Source of the DNA: Candidatus Baltobacteraceae bacterium | Lineage (GTDB): Bacteria; Vulcanimicrobiota; Vulcanimicrobiia; Vulcanimicrobiales; Vulcanimicrobiaceae | Length of the DNA stretch: 64,000 nucleotides | NCBI GenBank assembly: GCA_036559195.1 | Contig: DATBTN010000060.1 | Location: forward strand, 1-64,000 | Reading direction: 5' to 3' | Part shown: positions 61,082-64,000 of the stretch, in pieces | Position numbering within the stretch: the stretch's first letter is position 1 | Layout: each line of letters starts with the position of its first letter | Notes under the pieces: model-generated | The model's database searches: none | The model's input: only the letters and a program-made list of their open reading frames with translations | What the model was told of the DNA's origin: nothing | Program-made: the position numbers and the translations under genes

Positions 61082-62608
61082 ATGCTTTTACAAAGAGTTA
61101 AGCCTCTATCGCGAATACTGGCCCAGGGCGCAGATAGCGAACACGGCCTAAAGCGATCGCTCGGCCCTTGGGCGCTGACTGCAATGGGCATCGGCGCCAT
61201 TATCGGAACCGGCATCTTTGTACTGACCGGTGTTGCCTCGGCGACTCGCGCCGGCCCGTCGCTGGCGCTTTCGTTCGTGGTCGCCGGCATCGTTAGCGCG
61301 CTAGCGGCGCTCTGTTACGCCGAGGTCTCGAGCAAGATCCCGATCTCCGGCAGCGCCTACACGTACACCTATGCCACGCTCGGTGAATTCATGGCGTGGG
61401 TGATCGGGTGGGATCTCGTGCTCGAATACGCGCTCGGAGCGGCGACGGTCAGCATCGGCTGGTCCGGCTACTTCGCGAACCTGCTCGCGCAGGCGCATAT
61501 TTGGAACATTCCGCCGCAATGGGCGAACGGACCGCATTGGGGCCTCGCGGGTCAGGCCGGCCCGTCGGGTTATGCCAACGTTCCGGCGGCGATCATCATC
61601 CTGATCATCACCGCACTGCTCGCTCGCGGCACGCGCGAGTCCGGACTGGTGAATTCGATCATCGTCGCGATCAAACTCTGCATCGTGGCGTTTTTCATCG
61701 TCATCGGACTGCAGCACATCAACATCATTAACTACCACCTCCCGGCCGGACCGCTCACTCACGATGGCGGTTTCTTGCCCTTCGGATGGAGCGGCATGCT
61801 GGGCGGCGCGGCGTTCATCTTCTTCGCGTATATCGGTTTCGATGCGGTCTCGACCACCGCCGAAGAAGCCAAGAATCCCAAACGGGATCTGCCGATCGGC
61901 ATTCTCGGGAGCTTGGCGATCTGCACGATTCTGTACATCATCGTCGTGCTCGTGCTCAACGGCGTAGTTCCGTTCTACACGCTCAACAACGCGTTCCCCG
62001 TTGCGTATGCCGTCCTCCACATGGGTCTGTCGTGGGGACCGGCCGCTTCCATCATCATCTCGCTGGGCGCGCTTGCGGGTCTGACGACGGTGCTGCTGGT
62101 CATGATGTTCGGACAGAGTCGCGTGTTCTTCGCGATGTCGCGCGACAAATTGATTCCGCCGTCGTTTACGCGGCTGCATCCGACGTGGCGCACGCCGGTC
62201 TTTTCGACGGTCTTCTTCGGCATCTGCATCGCCGCGATCGCGGCCTTCACGCCGATCAATATCGTCGGATCGCTCACCAACATGGGCACGCTCTTCGCGT
62301 TCATCCTCGTCTCGATCGCCGTACCGATCCTGCGCAGGCGTCACGCGGATCTCAAGGGCTCGTTCACGGTACCGTTCGGGCCGTACATCATTCCGATACT
62401 CTCCGCGATCACGGCCCTCGGCTTGATCTACTACTTAAAGGTTGGCAACCCGCTCGCGTGGGGATTCTTCCCGATCGTGTGGCTGTGGTTCATCATCTGG
62501 CTCGTCGTCGGTTTGATCTTCTACTTTACCTACGGCAGAAAACACAGCACCGTGGCGCAAGACGAAGCGGCCAACGCACTGCTGATCGCCCAACCACCAG
62601 TCAACTAG
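61082..62608 (+). CDS. Amino acid permease (APC superfamily, CAT type)
   Basis: A 508-aa transporter with about 13 helices. The first unwound helix reads GIGAIIGTGIFVLTGVASA, followed by AGPSLALSFVVAGIVSALAALCYAEVSSKIPISGSAYTY, and FFAYIGFDAVSTTAEEAKNPKRDLPIGI marks the cationic/broad APC branch. ATG 61082; no strong ribosome site is visible. Followed by a long terminator hairpin. Monocistronic. Confidence 0.9.
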   Translation: MLLQRVKPLSRILAQGADSEHGLKRSLGPWALTAMGIGAIIGTGIFVLTGVASATRAGPSLALSFVVAGIVSALAALCYAEVSSKIPISGSAYTYTYATLGEFMAWVIGWDLVLEYALGAATVSIGWSGYFANLLAQAHIWNIPPQWANGPHWGLAGQAGPSGYANVPAAIIILIITALLARGTRESGLVNSIIVAIKLCIVAFFIVIGLQHINIINYHLPAGPLTHDGGFLPFGWSGMLGGAAFIFFAYIGFDAVSTTAEEAKNPKRDLPIGILGSLAICTILYIIVVLVLNGVVPFYTLNNAFPVAYAVLHMGLSWGPAASIIISLGALAGLTTVLLVMMFGQSRVFFAMSRDKLIPPSFTRLHPTWRTPVFSTVFFGICIAAIAAFTPINIVGSLTNMGTLFAFILVSIAVPILRRRHADLKGSFTVPFGPYIIPILSAITALGLIYYLKVGNPLAWGFFPIVWLWFIIWLVVGLIFYFTYGRKHSTVAQDEAANALLIAQPPVN

Positions 62609-62620
62609 TCTACCCGAACC

Positions 62621-62670
62621 CCGGAAAGAACAACGAGCCGCGTCGTACGCGACTCGTTGTTCTTTTCCGG
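62621..62670 (+). terminator. Intrinsic terminator after the amino acid permease
   Basis: Arms CCGGAAAGAACAACGAG... (62621-62643) and ...CTCGTTGTTCTTTTCCGG (62647-62670) form a stem of more than 20 bp with one mismatch and one bulge, loop of about 3 nt. The T-tract lies within the 3' arm. Confidence 0.75.
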
Positions 62671-62694
62671 GACAAAGCTTGCCTCGCAAGGACA

Positions 62695-62712
62695 AACTAG
62701 TTTAAACTAGTT
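62695..62712. promoter_or_regulatory. 18-bp palindromic operator of the toxin-antitoxin pair
   Basis: AACTAGTTTAAACTAGTT is a perfect palindrome made of two AACTAGTT palindromes. It ends 2 bp before the antitoxin ATG, leaving no room for a ribosome site. It is the expected autoregulatory operator of a Phd-type antitoxin; the transcript may be leaderless. Confidence 0.75.
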
Positions 62713-62714
62713 AT

Positions 62715-62996
62715 ATGAAAACTACCCCTCGGCGAGCTTGGAATCTTCAAGACGCGAAGGCTAAACTCTCGGAGCTCGTGGATCTCGCGGAGTCCGGAAA
62801 AGCGCAAGTAATCTTACGCCGAGGAAAGGCGGCGGCCGCAGTGGTCTCGATCGGCGAGTATGAGCGGCTTCACCCGCAGAAATCTCTCGTGTCTTTCCTG
62901 TTGCACTCCCCGCTGATGCATTCCGAACTGGATCTCTCGCATGCGGACGAACGCTACGATCCGCGATCCGACATCTTTGACGACGAGCGCGCATAG
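62715..62996 (+). CDS. Phd/YefM-family antitoxin
   Basis: A 93-aa antitoxin. The N-terminal DNA-binding fold reads WNLQDAKAKLSELVDLAESGKAQVILRRGKAAAAVVSIGEYERL; the C-terminal part (LMHSELDLSHADERYDPRSDIF) should neutralise the toxin. The last base of its TAG is the first of the toxin GTG. The AT-richer palindromic operator directly precedes the ATG. Confidence 0.88.
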   Translation: MKTTPRRAWNLQDAKAKLSELVDLAESGKAQVILRRGKAAAAVVSIGEYERLHPQKSLVSFLLHSPLMHSELDLSHADERYDPRSDIFDDERA

Positions 62997-63427
62997 TGCC
63001 GTTTCTTCTCGACACTACGGCGCTGTCGGAACTTACAAAGCCGCTCCCTAATTCCGGATTTTTATCATGGATGTCTACGCACTCAGCGGCCGAGGCATTT
63101 GTGAGCGCTCTTTCCATCGGTGAGTTGGAGATCGGAATCCGCCTGCTCGGAGCGACCAAGCGCCGGCGCACGTTAGAGGCGTGGCTGCAGAACCTCATCG
63201 ACGAATTCGAAGGGCGCATTCTCTCGTTCGACGTCGCGTCGGCGCGAATTTGGGGTCGGGCGGTTGCCGACGCTCGCCTTAAGGGCAGGACGCTCCCGTC
63301 GACCGATTCTCAGATAGCCGCCACCGCCTGTTCCCACGGACTGACCATCGTCACTCGGAACGTGAGGCACTTTGACGTCGCCGCATTCGGCGCGCTCGAT
63401 GTCGCCAATCCATGGTCCGCCCAATAG
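62996..63427 (+). CDS. VapC/FitB-like PIN-domain toxin
   Basis: A 143-aa PIN endoribonuclease. Acidic active-site residues are visible in FLLDTTALSELTKP (Asp near residue 6), SIGELEIGI (Glu), and STDSQIAATACSHGLTIVTRNVRHFD (Asp residues). These cleave RNA, often tRNA. GTG 62996 overlaps the antitoxin stop by 1 nt (TAGTG), the standard coupling. Good match to the FitAB/Phd-VapC arrangement. Confidence 0.9.
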   Translation: MPFLLDTTALSELTKPLPNSGFLSWMSTHSAAEAFVSALSIGELEIGIRLLGATKRRRTLEAWLQNLIDEFEGRILSFDVASARIWGRAVADARLKGRTLPSTDSQIAATACSHGLTIVTRNVRHFDVAAFGALDVANPWSAQ

Positions 63428-63429
63428 TC

Positions 63430-64000
63430 TCAGGCTAATTTCTTCGACGTGAGGATGACGATCGGCGCGTCGGGTTCGCGCCCGGCGAGTTCTTCGCGCG
63501 CGAGTGCGATGGCTTGACCGGCGCTCGCGAGGCCGCTGAAGTCGGCAATCCGCGCGCCGTGCAGAACGAACAGATCGGGCAGCGCGCGCCCGACATCGCC
63601 GAATGCCGTGGCCGATTCGATCGCTTCGCCAAGCGACTCCGGGGCCGCGCCCGCGGTCGACTGCGTTAGACTCGCATCGAGCAAGCCCAACCGCGCGACG
63701 CCCGTGGCGTCCAATACGCGCAGATCGCGCAGCGTTTTCATCCGCCCGAAACGGCCGGGTACGCGCACTTCGCGCTCGTAGATTGCAAGCGCATCCGTTC
63801 CACCGATGCGCCGTACCTCGTGGAGTTGCGCGCGCAACATTCGCGCGGCCGTTGCGTGCAGCTCCTGCGGGCCGCTCGCACCGCGCGCGGCGGTCTCGGC
63901 GAGTTCGCTCGCGCCCGAAGCGGTCGCCCGCACGAGGTTGCGCTGCGGATCGATCTCGATGGCAACCTCGACGCGTTCGGGCGACGCACCCGCGGCGATC
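63430..64000 (-). CDS. Unrecognised protein, 3' part only; 5' end outside the window
   Basis: About 189 C-terminal residues read without a stop from the right edge. A beta-rich start (SPERVEVAIEIDPQRNLVRATASG) is followed by helices and a Rossmann-like end (GDVGRALPDLFVLHGARIADFSG, APIVILTSKKLA). No motif is decisive. Convergent with the toxin gene, 2 nt apart. Confidence 0.6.
   Translation of the reverse strand, partial: IAAGASPERVEVAIEIDPQRNLVRATASGASELAETAARGASGPQELHATAARMLRAQLHEVRRIGGTDALAIYEREVRVPGRFGRMKTLRDLRVLDATGVARLGLLDASLTQSTAGAAPESLGEAIESATAFGDVGRALPDLFVLHGARIADFSGLASAGQAIALAREELAGREPDAPIVILTSKKLA

Noticed and set aside
62996-63427. Toxin-antitoxin pair as part of a larger defence island
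   Set aside because: Neighbours are an amino acid permease and an unrecognised gene; no restriction, Cas or other defence gene is visible on the left, and the right side is outside the window.
1-64000. tRNA or rRNA genes, prophage or integrase genes
   Set aside because: Intergenic spaces are short and show no cloverleaf with a GGTTCGA-type arm, no rRNA core, and no integrase or phage structural gene.

Overview
The window is about 62-65% GC by eye and densely coded, with roughly 65 supported protein genes. No rRNA or tRNA gene was seen. The envelope is that of a diderm: two TonB-dependent receptors, lipoproteins, and a lytic transglycosylase. The metabolism is aerobic: aconitase, heme A synthesis, and an A2-type heme-copper oxidase. 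Starts are often GTG or TTG, and operons are packed with 1-4 nt stop/start overlaps (ATGA, GTGA, TTGA, TGATG). The combination would fit a deep-branching environmental phylum such as Candidatus Eremiobacterota (WPS-2). That placement is inference from gene style; nothing diagnostic such as 16S rRNA is present.

Layout. 1-3.8 kb: aconitase (3' end off the window), RNase D and a VTT membrane protein, leftward. 3.8-4.4 kb: a VKOR-like gene, then a candidate promoter-hairpins-terminator small transcript. 4.4-11.9 kb: exported proteins, NUDIX and metallo-beta-lactamase hydrolases, a quinone-oxidoreductase-like MDR protein, BolA plus monothiol glutaredoxin, a rhodanese, a phosphoesterase and an EVE protein. 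11.9-17.7 kb: two tandem paralogous TonB-dependent receptors with matching upstream promoter-like boxes. 17.7-23 kb: polyphosphate kinase facing a four-gene osmoprotectant (OpuB/OpuC-type) ABC operon. 23-28.4 kb: S9 peptidase, EgtD-like methyltransferase, dienelactone hydrolase, a lipoprotein and a lytic transglycosylase, with scattered copies of a REP-like repeat. 28.4-32.2 kb: fatty-acid hydroxylase-like protein, an MGDG-synthase-like glycosyltransferase, and a tandem pair of secreted paralogs, one frameshifted. 32.2-38.8 kb: SDR, ROK kinase, cysteine-cluster protein, a large secreted sortilin-like propeller protein, AhpD-like and SPW proteins.

38.8-46.6 kb: a heme-copper-oxidase-like membrane protein, a gene remnant next to a 76-bp repeat array, then a leftward run of seven genes (lipoprotein, alanine racemase, GH130, unknown, RF3, lipoprotein, threonine dehydratase). 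46.6-56.7 kb: the respiratory block, with ctaA-ctaB, an MFS exporter and an AidB-like acyl-CoA dehydrogenase rightward and the oxidase ctaC-D-E with two small membrane proteins leftward. 56.8-57.0 kb: a large imperfect inverted repeat whose mismatches become G-U pairs on the minus strand. 57-60.2 kb: four genes joined by 4-nt overlaps (FAD oxidoreductase, ImmA-like mini-peptidase, BadF-type sugar kinase, NanE), probably an amino-sugar module. 60.3-64 kb: a methyltransferase, an amino acid permease, a Phd/VapC toxin-antitoxin pair with an 18-bp palindromic operator, and the 3' part of an unrecognised gene.

The most interesting signals are the stand-alone transcript at about 4.25-4.41 kb, the large inverted repeat before ctaC, REP-like repeats that supply stop codons to genes, the frameshifted secreted paralog, the four-gene amino-sugar operon, and the duplicated promoters of the receptor pair.
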